64,000 nt of DNA from assembly GCA_965212505.1 (NCBI GenBank), contig OZ243123.1:2728001-2792000 (forward strand), given 5' to 3'. The stretch's first letter is position 1. Each line of letters starts with the position of its first letter. Under the pieces are notes generated by a model. The model was not told the DNA's origin and did not search any database. It saw only the letters and a list, made by a program, of their open reading frames with translations. Shown piece by piece: positions 26,177 to 34,933 of this stretch. This DNA is from JAHEKO01 sp965212505. Lineage in GTDB: Bacteria; Acidobacteriota; Thermoanaerobaculia; Multivoradales; JAHEKO01. Position numbers and translations under genes: made by a program.

Positions 26177-27903
26177 CGACGAATCTCCCTGTCGAGCCTC
26201 TTGATCAGCGTGCCGAGATCCGCCAGGTCGTCGCCGAGAGCACCACTCGAGGCCCCATACTGGGCCGCCTCGAAGCGCTGTAGCCGCTCCTCCACCGCCG
26301 TCGCAAGCTCCTCGGCTACCCCATGGCTTCGCAGGCGATCGGCCGCCTCGAGTGGCGTCAGTGCGCTCCCCTCGGCTCCGAGCTTGTCTCCGACGTACTG
26401 CCGCAGACACCGTGAGGCCTGCTCGGCCTCGTTCCCACTCCCCCGCTCCGGGAGTTGATCCAGGGCGCGACGGAGCGCGCGGTGTCGCCGGCGCAGGCTG
26501 CCGTCCAGGGCAAAGCGCTCTCGCCGGCGATGCCCGGCGATCGCCAGGGCGTAGAACAGCGGCGGCGCCAGCAACCCCGGCACCAGCGTCCAGCTACTGG
26601 CCAGCCAGCCAGGCTTGCTGGCCGCTTCAAGCCCCTTGTGCAACGGCAGGATGTCGTCGGCGACGATTCGCACCGAGACCTTCCCTGCCGTCGGCGCCAG
26701 CGACTCGGTCAGGCCGAGATCCTCCTCGCCGTCGGCCGGAGCGACCTGCAGCACGATCGCGTCTGTGCTGGCGGTTCGGAAGAGCTCCTCGTCGGGGTCG
26801 AAATAGACCAGGTCGATCGCGGGCACGACGAGCTCACCCGGAGCGAGGGGCACCAGCGCCTTGCTGAAGCTCCGACGTCCGCGAAGCTGGTTGCCACTCC
26901 GATCGAGGGAGCTACTGGGCTTGTCGGCGTAGATCTTGAACCGCGGCAACGGCGGGAGCTCCGGCTCGACGATCAGCTGGCTGTTGCCTTCGCCGGACAC
27001 CGTCACCTTGAGGGTCGCCGACTCGCCAACCTTGAGGTCGCTGCGCGTCATCTCCGCCGAGATACCGAAGTCTCCGACCAGTCCGCTGAAACCGGCGGGC
27101 TGGACGGGGAGCGGTCGCACGTCGAGGGCCAGCGTGGGCCCTCGCAGTACCCGGCGCTCCGTGTTGCGCCCCGAGAAGAAGTCGTCCAGCACGCTGCGCC
27201 GACGGCCGCTCTGCACCATCACCTGGAGCGTGAGCTGGGACGGCGTGATCTCGACCGGGCCCACCTCCTGCGGAAAGAGGGCCCGCCTGATCTCGCTCAC
27301 CACATACTGCTGCCCACGCACGGTCGCCTGGTACTCGCGCACCTCACCGAGGTCCTCGACCAGAAAGCCGTCGAAGACCGGCGGCTCCAATACCGGATCG
27401 GCGACGCGCACTCTCCGGTAGAAGCGCCACGTATGGACCACTTGCTCCCCCACATACGGCGTCGTCGTGGAGACCCGCGCGGTCACGAACAGCTCGCGCT
27501 CCTCGCGGGGCCGTTCGGAGGCTTCGAGCACTCGAATGCTGAACGGCTGACTCCGGTAGGTCTCCCCGCCCACGGTGAGCGTCGCCACTCCGATCTCGAA
27601 CGAGCCGGTCGCTCGCGGCGTCAGCAGGAACCGATAGTCGACACTCGAGCTCGACCGGCCGTTGACGAAGCTGACGCGGCTCTCCTGCCCGGCCGGCGCG
27701 ATCGAGAACCCCTCGATCTGTGGTAGCTCCGGGTCGGCTCCCGAAGCGCCCGAGACGCGAACGCGCAGAAGCACCTGCTCCTCGACGGTGATCTCCGTCT
27801 TGCTCGCCGTCACCTCGATCGACTGCGCTACCGACAGCGCCGGGGCGACCACCGCAACAGCGGTGGCGAGTAGAAGTCCGCGGGTACCTCGTCGTCGCCG
27901 CAT
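26173..27903 (-). CDS. batD: BatD-family protein
   Basis: 576 residues. Signal peptide (GLLLATAVAVVAPALSVAQ), then repeated beta-sandwich domains (about 25-430) with the BatD/oxygen-tolerance pattern: ITVEEQVLLRVRVSGASG, VNGRSSSSVDYRFLLTPRAT, then YVGEQVVHTWRFYRR. One transmembrane helix (LVPGLLAPPLFYALAIAG, about 455-475) and a cytoplasmic helical tail follow. In Bacteroides fragilis and related systems BatD is part of a membrane complex of VWA and TPR proteins that guards against envelope or oxidative damage; the molecular role is not settled. Three bases separate it from the BatB/C gene. Confidence 0.85.
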   Translation of the reverse strand: MRRRRGTRGLLLATAVAVVAPALSVAQSIEVTASKTEITVEEQVLLRVRVSGASGADPELPQIEGFSIAPAGQESRVSFVNGRSSSSVDYRFLLTPRATGSFEIGVATLTVGGETYRSQPFSIRVLEASERPREERELFVTARVSTTTPYVGEQVVHTWRFYRRVRVADPVLEPPVFDGFLVEDLGEVREYQATVRGQQYVVSEIRRALFPQEVGPVEITPSQLTLQVMVQSGRRRSVLDDFFSGRNTERRVLRGPTLALDVRPLPVQPAGFSGLVGDFGISAEMTRSDLKVGESATLKVTVSGEGNSQLIVEPELPPLPRFKIYADKPSSSLDRSGNQLRGRRSFSKALVPLAPGELVVPAIDLVYFDPDEELFRTASTDAIVLQVAPADGEEDLGLTESLAPTAGKVSVRIVADDILPLHKGLEAASKPGWLASSWTLVPGLLAPPLFYALAIAGHRRRERFALDGSLRRRHRALRRALDQLPERGSGNEAEQASRCLRQYVGDKLGAEGSALTPLEAADRLRSHGVAEELATAVEERLQRFEAAQYGASSGALGDDLADLGTLIKRLDREIRR

Positions 27904-27906
27904 CGA

Positions 27907-29967
27907 TTACCAGTCCTTGAGCGGCCGCGTCCGACGCCCCGGCTGTCCGCGGCGCTGGTCGGGTCGACCCTCCTGGAGGGCCTGCAGGTAACGCTCCGCC
28001 TCCTCCGGGGTCAGGTTCTCGCCCGGTGGCAGCTCTCCCGCTTCGGCCGCCGCCTCGTTCTGCGCCTGCGCCTCGGCCTCTTGAGCGTCGGGAGTGCCGT
28101 CGCCGTCGGTGTCCTGATTGTTCGGGTCGGTCTCTCCAGGATCGACGGTGCCGTTGCGGTTGAGATCCTCCTGGCCGTCTGCCAGGCCGTCGCCGTCGGT
28201 GTCTGGATTTTGCGGGTCGGTCGGGTTCTCCGCGTTCCGCTCGGTTTCGTCGGGCAGGCCGTCTCCGTCGGCGTCCTGCCCGCCAGACTGCGGCTCGGAC
28301 TGATTCTGCTCTCCAGATTCCGGCTGCTGATCGTCAGGCTGCTGCTGTTGTTGGCCTTCGTCCTGCTCCTGATCCTGCTCGCCCTCTTGCTGGTCCTGTT
28401 GCTGTTGCTCCTGCTGACGCTGCTCCTGCTCCTCGATGCGTCTGCGGATCTCGTCGCGGACAAACTCCAGATTGAACTTGGCGTCGGCGTCGTCCGGATC
28501 GATCTCGAGCACCGCCTTATAGAGCTCGACCGCGTCCTGCAGCTTCCCCTGGCGAAAGGCGGTGTTCCCGAGGTTGTAGAGCGCCTGCTGGCGCAGCGTC
28601 TCGTCAGCCGACAGCGCGGCGGCAGAGAACGCCTTCTCGGCCTCGGGATAGTTGCGCATCTGGTAGTGGACGCTCCCCAGGTTGAAGAGAACGTCGGCGT
28701 CGTCGGGCCGTTCGACCTGAACGTCGGTGAAGCCCTCGAGAGCTTGGGAGAAGGCGCCCGAGTCGTAGGCCGTGTAGGGGTCGTCGTAACGCTCCACCGC
28801 CGCTTTAGGTGGCTCTGGCGCGGTCGGAGCGCCCTGGGCGCTGCCCGTCGCGGGCACGAGCGCCAATGCTGCGAGCAGAGGCGCCACGCGTGTCGCTCGG
28901 CGACGGACGCGGTCGCTGATCAACGTCTCGAGCATCAGCGCGGTGAGCGCGATCGCCAGGAGCCACTGGAAGCGCTCCTCCCAGCGCTGCCGCCGCTTCG
29001 AGCCCAGCTCCTGATCCTCGAGGGTCGCCTTGATCCCTTGCGAGTAGATCTGCTCGAGGTCGACGTCGCCGGTGACCGACCGCACGTACTTGCCACCCGT
29101 GTCGAGTGCGATCTTCTGCAGAGTCGGCTCGTCGAGCCGGCTCAGTATGATCTCGCCACTCCGGTCGCGCCGAAATCCGCCGCCGGGAGCGGGGATCGGT
29201 GCCCCCTCGTCGCGGCCGATGCCGATCGTGAAGATACGCACCTCGGCGAGCTTCGCCTCCGCAGCCGCACGCAGTGCATCGCCGGTGTGATCTTCCCCGT
29301 CGGTGATCAGAATCACCGCGCGGGAGGGGTGTGAGCCGCCTTCGAAGGCATCGAGCGAGGTGCGAATGGCATCGCCCAGCGATGTCCCTTTCACCGGGAT
29401 CAGGTCGGTGTCGATCGTGTCCAGGAAGATCTCGGCGGCTCCGTAGTCGAGCGTCAGCGGACACTCGACAAACGCCGTGCCGGCAAACGCCACCAGCCCG
29501 ATCCGGTCGCCCTCCATGAGCCGCAAGAGATCGGTGATCTCTCGTTTCGCACGCTCCAAGCGGCTCAACCGGCCGCCGGATTCAGCATCTTCCACCAGCA
29601 TGCTGTCCGAGACGTCGAGCGCCACCACGATGTCGACACCGCGACGCTGCACCTCTTCCCAGGTAAAGCCCCAACGGATCTCGGCGAGTGCCAGCAACGC
29701 AGCGGCTAGACCGACCAGCACCAGGGTCGCCTTGAGGTACTGCCGTGGGCGGCTGACACCCGAAGTCAGGCGCTCGAGCATCTCGGGCGCAGCGAACCTT
29801 CGCAGCAGCACGGTCTTCTTGCGGAAGGCGAAGATGTAGAAGGCGATCAACGCCGGTACCAGCCAAAGGAGCCAGAGCGAGTCCGGACTGCCGATCTGTA
29901 CGTCGCCACAGCCCACCGCCAGGAGGGCGGGCAGGAAGACGAAGGAGAGTCGCATTGCGCGGTTCAT
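27907..29967 (-). CDS. BatB/BatC fusion: VWA domain, TPRs, Gln-rich linker, TSP3 calcium repeats
   Basis: 686 residues from the ATG at 29967 (ATGA overlap with the BatA gene). Two N-terminal helices flank a loop; the VWA domain (about 90-300) carries a MIDAS DVSDSML plus ITDGEDHTG. A third helix near 335 is followed by TPRs (about 390-510: VLFNLGSVHYQMRNYPEAEK, ALYNLGNTAFRQGKLQDAV). A Gln/Glu-rich linker leads to three DxDGDG calcium repeats of the thrombospondin-3 kind at about 562-632 (DADGDGLPD, DTDGDGLAD, DTDGDGTPD). BatB and BatC are usually separate genes, and TSP3 repeats are unusual in them. Confidence 0.85.
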   Translation of the reverse strand: MNRAMRLSFVFLPALLAVGCGDVQIGSPDSLWLLWLVPALIAFYIFAFRKKTVLLRRFAAPEMLERLTSGVSRPRQYLKATLVLVGLAAALLALAEIRWGFTWEEVQRRGVDIVVALDVSDSMLVEDAESGGRLSRLERAKREITDLLRLMEGDRIGLVAFAGTAFVECPLTLDYGAAEIFLDTIDTDLIPVKGTSLGDAIRTSLDAFEGGSHPSRAVILITDGEDHTGDALRAAAEAKLAEVRIFTIGIGRDEGAPIPAPGGGFRRDRSGEIILSRLDEPTLQKIALDTGGKYVRSVTGDVDLEQIYSQGIKATLEDQELGSKRRQRWEERFQWLLAIALTALMLETLISDRVRRRATRVAPLLAALALVPATGSAQGAPTAPEPPKAAVERYDDPYTAYDSGAFSQALEGFTDVQVERPDDADVLFNLGSVHYQMRNYPEAEKAFSAAALSADETLRQQALYNLGNTAFRQGKLQDAVELYKAVLEIDPDDADAKFNLEFVRDEIRRRIEEQEQRQQEQQQQDQQEGEQDQEQDEGQQQQQPDDQQPESGEQNQSEPQSGGQDADGDGLPDETERNAENPTDPQNPDTDGDGLADGQEDLNRNGTVDPGETDPNNQDTDGDGTPDAQEAEAQAQNEAAAEAGELPPGENLTPEEAERYLQALQEGRPDQRRGQPGRRTRPLKDW

Positions 29968-30989
29968 GGCAGCTTGCGAAAGCGGGTTCCGAGGAGCACA
30001 ACCTCGAGCATCAACAGCGCCACGGCCGGTAGCACGAAGAGGCGGAAGCGCTCGTGATATTCCATGTAGGTGTCGGTGGTGATCTCGGTCGTCTCGAGCT
30101 CGTCGATCTGCTGGTAGATCTCGGCCAGGGCCTGCTCGTCCTCGGCGCGGAAGTAGGCGCCCGAAGTGCGCCGGGCGATCCCCCGCAACGTCGACTCGTC
30201 CATCTCGACGTCTTGATAGACGACCTGTTTGCCGAACAGGGAGTCGACGATGAACGGCGCCTTCTCCCGGGTGCCGGCGCCGATCGTGTAAATCTTGATG
30301 CCGAAGGTCTCCGCGATCTCCGCCGCCTTGGCCGGACTTAGAGAGCCGGTGTTGTTGCGACCGTCGGTCAGCAGCACGATGACCTTCGACTCCGCAGCCG
30401 AGTCCTTCAAGCGCTTGACCGCCGTCCCGATCGCCGAACCGATGGCGGTGCCGTCTCCCGCCATACCGATCTCGATCCGCTCGAGGAAGGTCGCGAGCAC
30501 CCCGTGGTCCAGCGTCAGCGGGCACTGCGTGAACGCCTCACTGCCGAACACCACGAGCCCGATCTGATCGTTGACGCGCTTGTGCACAAACTCGTCGACC
30601 ACCGCCCGGGCCACCTCGAGGCGGTTCCGTCGCTTTGCGATCGTCCGATGCGAGTCGAGGTCGAGCGCCCGCATACTGCCGGAGGTGTCGAGCACCAGAA
30701 CGATGTCGATCCCCTCGGTCTGTACCTGCGTGTGCTTACGGCCGGTCTGCGGACGAGCCATTCCCAAAACGAGAAGCGCCACCACCAGCACCCGAACAGC
30801 CATCACCAGTCTCCGGAGAAGGAGGGTGCGAGACGGCTTGAGCTGCTGAAGTGGATGGAGGTTCGAAAACCGCACCGCCGACCGCCGACGCATGAGTCGA
30901 GGCAGGAGCCACCAGAGCCCCAGCCAAGCGACGAACAGTGGCCCGAGCACCCACAGCAGAGGCGCGTCGGCGAAGAAGAGCTCGCTCAC
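29964..30989 (-). CDS. batA: BatA-like VWA-domain membrane protein
   Basis: 341 residues. Two N-terminal helices (about 7-30 and 55-78), a VWA domain with complete MIDAS (DTSGSMR about 100-106, and VLLTDGRNNTGSL), and a C-terminal helix (LFVLPAVALLMLEVVLL). The membrane anchoring on both sides of the VWA domain is the BatA/BatB layout. It overlaps the downstream BatB/C gene by ATGA and follows a BatD-like lipoprotein gene. VWA MIDAS sites bind a divalent metal and a partner acidic residue, probably on another Bat protein. Confidence 0.88.
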   Translation of the reverse strand: MSELFFADAPLLWVLGPLFVAWLGLWWLLPRLMRRRSAVRFSNLHPLQQLKPSRTLLLRRLVMAVRVLVVALLVLGMARPQTGRKHTQVQTEGIDIVLVLDTSGSMRALDLDSHRTIAKRRNRLEVARAVVDEFVHKRVNDQIGLVVFGSEAFTQCPLTLDHGVLATFLERIEIGMAGDGTAIGSAIGTAVKRLKDSAAESKVIVLLTDGRNNTGSLSPAKAAEIAETFGIKIYTIGAGTREKAPFIVDSLFGKQVVYQDVEMDESTLRGIARRTSGAYFRAEDEQALAEIYQQIDELETTEITTDTYMEYHERFRLFVLPAVALLMLEVVLLGTRFRKLP

Positions 30990-31981
30990 GCTGCCAACTC
31001 CTGGGGCTCGTCGTCTTCGGGTCGCTCCTGCGTCGTCTCGACAAAATCGAGTGCAGCCTCATAGGTCTGCTCGATCTCGGCCTCGGACGGTTGGTGCTCG
31101 GCGAACTTGACCTGGTCCGTGTGCGCCAGGAAGCGCCGCAATGCATCGCGTTCCGTCTCCCCGAGATCGGAGAGAACCGGCAGCTGCGCGAGGATCTCTT
31201 CAGTGGTCAGATCGGTCGCGTTGAGGCCGAAGCGCCCCTCGACGTAGGTCCGCAGCGTTTCGGAGATGGCGAAGTAGAAGCGACGAACCGCCACCACATC
31301 CGCAAAATCCGTTTCGCGAAGCAGGTCGAGCGCACGGAAAGCCACCACGTGCGGCGCCTCGGGCGGTGCGGCGGTAATTTCGCGCGAGCGCCGGAGATAA
31401 CGCCAGAGAAGTACCGCAATCACGAGAGCGCCGGCGGCCAGACCGGCGAAAAACCACCAAGGCCGCTGGCGCTCGATCTGCCGAAGTGGCTTGAGCTCGA
31501 CGATGTCCTCCGCCGAACCGTCTTCCGGCAGAACCGACTCCACCTCGACGAAGATCTGGGAGGTCTCGACCACGCCGTCGGCCTCTCCCTCGGGGCCATC
31601 GGCAGCCCGATAGGAGACCGCAACCGAGGGCAGGACATACGAGCCGACAAGATCGGCGCGCAATCGGTAGACGAGCTCCCGAGTGACTCGACCGGCGGCT
31701 TCCACCGGCTCCTCACGGGAGGTGTCCACAATGCGGAAGCCCTGGATCTCGGCGCCGGCTTCCGGGATCTCGACAACCAGCGACGGGTCGTGATCGACGG
31801 AGATTCGGAAGGTCAGCACGTCTCCCGTGGTCGCCACCGCATGGTCGACCGAAGCGCTCGCCTCCACCGGCGCGAGCTGTTCGGTGCTCTCGATCGGCGC
31901 CGCCTGCTCCGCGCAGCCGGTCGTCAGAGCGAGCCAGCTCACGAGGAGGCCCGCACTCGAAACGAGCCCGATCCGATTCAC
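30986..31981 (-). CDS. BatD-like/DUF4381-type membrane protein
   Basis: 331 residues. Signal peptide ending LALTTGC (possible lipobox), a periplasmic beta-sandwich (about 35-165, with the TGDVLTFRISVDHDP strand pair), one transmembrane helix (FFAGLAAGALVIAVLLWRYL, about 175-195) and a helical cytoplasmic domain with Arg/Phe-rich FADVVAVRRFYFAISETLR. The single-helix plus helical-tail form is seen in DUF4381-like proteins found in Bat/MoxR operons. ATGA overlaps on both sides. It may bridge the VWA proteins and the cytosolic MoxR ATPase; that is inferred from topology. Confidence 0.7.
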   Translation of the reverse strand: MNRIGLVSSAGLLVSWLALTTGCAEQAAPIESTEQLAPVEASASVDHAVATTGDVLTFRISVDHDPSLVVEIPEAGAEIQGFRIVDTSREEPVEAAGRVTRELVYRLRADLVGSYVLPSVAVSYRAADGPEGEADGVVETSQIFVEVESVLPEDGSAEDIVELKPLRQIERQRPWWFFAGLAAGALVIAVLLWRYLRRSREITAAPPEAPHVVAFRALDLLRETDFADVVAVRRFYFAISETLRTYVEGRFGLNATDLTTEEILAQLPVLSDLGETERDALRRFLAHTDQVKFAEHQPSEAEIEQTYEAALDFVETTQERPEDDEPQELAA

Positions 31982-32979
31982 GAGCCGTCTCCCATCGCCT
32001 CGGCGAAGATCTGCACCTCAGCGGCCGCCAGCTCACTCTCGATGAGCTCCTGGTAGCCCGACTGCATCTTGCTCATCCGGTAGTCGCGTTCGACGACCTG
32101 ACGCGCCTGCTCAAACGTCGGCGTCTGAGGCTGGCCCCCTTCGCCGCCGGGGCGTTGGTAGCGCGCTGCGTTGGCCGCGAAGAAGTTACGCAAGTCGGCC
32201 TCGTCGACCTGAATCTTGGCAGCGACCTCGTCCTCCACCAGTCGAGACACCGCCAACTGCTTGAGCGCCGACTCGTGGCGACGCAGAACCTCTTCGTCGC
32301 GGTCGTACTCGAGTTTGCGCGCCTTACGCCAGAGCAGCTCCTCGGCCACGAATTGGCGCGCGAACTCCTGGCGATCGGCCGGCGTCCGCACCGTTCGAGC
32401 GAGCTCGGGTGGCAGGCGGTCGAGCGCCCGCTCCACGTCGGAGCGGTGGATCGTCTCGTCGCCAATTCTCGCCACCACCGGATCGCCAACCGGCCTTTGG
32501 ATCGGATCGAGGGACGCGTCCTCGAGGCGCACTCGCGACTCGAGAGCGCTCTGCGCGGCGTGGAACCGACCCAGCCGCTCGAGCGTATGCACGATCTTCC
32601 GGCCCAGCTCCTCGGAGAGCTCCCCCGACCCGGTCAGATCCGCCTCGTAGAACCAGCGCAGCGCCCCCTCGTAGTCGCCCTCTTCGAGCAGGGTCGAGCC
32701 GAGGCTATAGGCGACCCGCGCGCGCTCCGCCGGAGCGAGGTCGGCGTCTTCCAAATAGCGCTCGAAATGTTCCGCCGCCTCATCGATCGCACCCGCCGCC
32801 TTGAGGCGCGTCGCCAGCTCCCGACTCCGTTCCGGGGCGCTATCGGGCGCACTGGATGGCCGTAGGACCGTCCAGGCCACGAGCCCAAGCAAGACGAGCA
32901 GAATCGCCGCCAGCATCGATCGCACGACGTTGTCGGGGCGCTGCACGATCGGCGGCCGGGGTGGCTCGCGGAGCTCCAC
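31978..32979 (-). CDS. Membrane-anchored TPR and SurA-like chaperone lacking the parvulin domain
   Basis: 333 residues from a GTG. One N-terminal helix (MLAAILLVLLGLVAWTVL), TPR-like helices (about 50-155: AAEHFERYLEDADLAPAER, LEEGDYEGALRWFYEADL), then a SurA/PrsA N-domain-like region (about 165-333) with ARIGDETIHRSDVERALDRL and ELLWRKARKLEYDRDEEVLR. After LRNFFAANAARYQRP, where a parvulin PPIase would normally begin, only a short stretch joins the C-terminal helices. So it looks like a chaperone without isomerase. It meets the DUF58 stop with a one-base overlap and the next gene by 4 bases. A periplasmic folding helper for the Bat complex is plausible. Confidence 0.7.
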   Translation of the reverse strand: MELREPPRPPIVQRPDNVVRSMLAAILLVLLGLVAWTVLRPSSAPDSAPERSRELATRLKAAGAIDEAAEHFERYLEDADLAPAERARVAYSLGSTLLEEGDYEGALRWFYEADLTGSGELSEELGRKIVHTLERLGRFHAAQSALESRVRLEDASLDPIQRPVGDPVVARIGDETIHRSDVERALDRLPPELARTVRTPADRQEFARQFVAEELLWRKARKLEYDRDEEVLRRHESALKQLAVSRLVEDEVAAKIQVDEADLRNFFAANAARYQRPGGEGGQPQTPTFEQARQVVERDYRMSKMQSGYQELIESELAAAEVQIFAEAMGDGS

Positions 32980-33905
32980 TAGCGCCGCCTCTCGCGCGCG
33001 TGGAAGTAGCGCACCAGCGCGTCGACGTAGGACTGGTCGTCGGCCCGCAGGCGAACCTCGCCCGCACCGGCGGCTCGGAACATCTCACTCAGCCGCAACC
33101 GCTCGTCGCCGGTGAGTAGTTCGAAGCCTTGAGTGACGTTGCGATCGTAGGTGTCGATCACGATCGACTCGCCGGTCTCGGCGTCCTCGAGCTCGATCAG
33201 ACCGATCCGAGGCAGCTTCTCTTCTCGCCGATCGCCCACAGCAATCGCGGTGACGTCGTGACGGCGCGACGTGACTCTGAACTGGTCGACGAAGTCGGTA
33301 TCGAGAAAGTCAGAGATCACAAAGGTCACCGTGCGCCGGCGGATCACCTTGTTGAGGTACTCCAACGCGCCGACCAGGTCTGTAGTCCTGAGCATCGGGC
33401 GGAAGGTCAAGATGTCGCGGATCACTCGCCAGACGTGCGACCGCCCCTTCTTCGGCGGAATGAAGTGTTCGATCCGGTCCGAAAAGATGATCAACCCGAC
33501 ACGATCGTTGCTCTTGATCGCGGTGTAGGCAAGCAGGGCGGCGATCTCCGCCGCGACCTCGTTCTTGAGCTTCTCGACACTGCCAAAGGCGCCCGAGGAG
33601 CTGACGTCCACCACCAGCATGACGGTGAGCTCGCGCTCTTCGCGATGCTCCTTGACAAACGGCGCACTCATGCGCGCGGTCACGTTCCACTCGATGTGAC
33701 GCACGTCGTCGCCCGGGTGGTATTCGCGAACCTGCTCGAACTCCATGCCGCGTCCCTTGAAGGCGCTCTCGTACTCCCCGGCGAAGACGTCGTTGACCGT
33801 CCGCTGTGTCCGGATCTGAATCGCCTTGATCTTCTGAAAGAGCTCCGGAGAGAGCGTCTCCGCGAACCCTCCCTGTCCCTCGCTGGATGTCGCTGCTTCG
33901 ACCAT
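32979..33905 (-). CDS. DUF58-domain protein (VWA-like)
   Basis: 308 residues, soluble. The DUF58 core is EYHPGDDVRHIEWNVTAR (about 60-77), followed by the VWA-like strand VMLVVDVSSSGAFGS with a MIDAS-type D-x-S-x-S. A late helix FVDQFRVTSRRHDVTAIAVG is also typical. DUF58 proteins nearly always follow a MoxR ATPase gene, as here (three bases apart), and are thought to link its remodelling activity to VWA partners. No signal peptide, so it acts in the cytosol or at the inner membrane face. Confidence 0.92.
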   Translation of the reverse strand: MVEAATSSEGQGGFAETLSPELFQKIKAIQIRTQRTVNDVFAGEYESAFKGRGMEFEQVREYHPGDDVRHIEWNVTARMSAPFVKEHREERELTVMLVVDVSSSGAFGSVEKLKNEVAAEIAALLAYTAIKSNDRVGLIIFSDRIEHFIPPKKGRSHVWRVIRDILTFRPMLRTTDLVGALEYLNKVIRRRTVTFVISDFLDTDFVDQFRVTSRRHDVTAIAVGDRREEKLPRIGLIELEDAETGESIVIDTYDRNVTQGFELLTGDERLRLSEMFRAAGAGEVRLRADDQSYVDALVRYFHARERRR

Positions 33906-33908
33906 GGA

Positions 33909-34898
33909 TCAGGGCACGTCGACGGTGCTGAAGATCTCTTGAATGAGATCGTCCGAAGAGAGCTCCTGAGCCTCGGCCTCGTACGAGATCAGGATTCGAT
34001 GGCGAAGGACGTCGGGGCCGATGGTCTTGACGTCTTGCGGAGTTACGTACCCTCGGCCGCTCAGGAACGCCTGCACCTTGGCCGCCTGTGCCAAGTAGAT
34101 ACTGGCTCGCGGCGAGGCGCCGTATTCGATCAGCGTCTCCAGCTTCTCGAGCCGATAGGCGGCCGGCTCGCGGCTGGCGAAGACGACGTCGACGATGTAG
34201 TCCTCAACCTTCGAGTCGAGGTAAATCTGGTCGGCGACCTCCCTCATCTTCCGGATGTCGCCGGGCGACAGAACGGGCTCGATCTGCGGACGAACCCGGC
34301 TGGCCATGCGGCGCATGATCTCCTTCTCCTCCGCTTTGTCGGGGTAAGAGACCTTGAGCTTCAACATGAACCGGTCGACTTGAGCCTCGGGCAGCGGGTA
34401 GGTACCCTCCTGCTCAATCGGATTCTGGGTCGCGAGGACGAGGAACGGATCGGGGAGCGGGTGGCTCTCGTCGCCAATCGTGACCTGCCGCTCCTGCATC
34501 GCCTCGAGGAGTGCGCTCTGCACCTTTGCCGGCGCCCGATTGATCTCGTCGGCGAGCAGCAGATTGGTGAACACCGGCCCCTTCTTGACCAGGAATTCGT
34601 GATTCTGCGGCCGATAGACCTCGGTTCCGAGCAGATCGGCGGGCAGAAGATCCGGCGTGAACTGAATGCGCGAGAAGCCGGTCTGAATGGCCTCGGCGAG
34701 ACTCTTCACCGCGGTCGTCTTGGCCAGACCGGGGATGCCCTCGAGCAGGATGTGCCCATCGGCGATCAGCCCCATGAGGAGCCGATCGATCATGTAGGTC
34801 TGGCCGACAATCACCTTGCCGACCTCGTCACGCAACTTCTGTAGCGAAGCCGACTGGGCCTCGATCTCCGGAAGCAGCTCCTCCGCGGTAACGCTCAT
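33909..34898 (-). CDS. MoxR-family AAA+ ATPase
   Basis: 329 residues. Walker A EGIPGLAKTT (about 53-62), Walker B LLADEINRAPAK (about 112-123), sensor 1 LVLATQNPIEQEGTYPLPEA and an arginine-finger region follow the MoxR order. The C-terminal lid holds GASPRASIYLAQAAKVQAF, a family hallmark. MoxR ATPases act as chaperones that insert metal or activate VWA-containing partners; here those are the DUF58, BatA and BatB/C products that follow. It is the first clear Bat gene; the TlpA-fusion gene lies 35 bases upstream. Confidence 0.95.
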   Translation of the reverse strand: MSVTAEELLPEIEAQSASLQKLRDEVGKVIVGQTYMIDRLLMGLIADGHILLEGIPGLAKTTAVKSLAEAIQTGFSRIQFTPDLLPADLLGTEVYRPQNHEFLVKKGPVFTNLLLADEINRAPAKVQSALLEAMQERQVTIGDESHPLPDPFLVLATQNPIEQEGTYPLPEAQVDRFMLKLKVSYPDKAEEKEIMRRMASRVRPQIEPVLSPGDIRKMREVADQIYLDSKVEDYIVDVVFASREPAAYRLEKLETLIEYGASPRASIYLAQAAKVQAFLSGRGYVTPQDVKTIGPDVLRHRILISYEAEAQELSSDDLIQEIFSTVDVP

Positions 34899-34933
34899 CT
34901 TCCCTCCTGACGACTCTCGGCGCTCAGGCGCCG

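Noticed and set aside
29968..30525. Upstream extension of the BatB/C reading frame
   Set aside because: The frame stays open but overlaps BatA entirely and is low-complexity; the ATGA junction at 29967 is the natural start.
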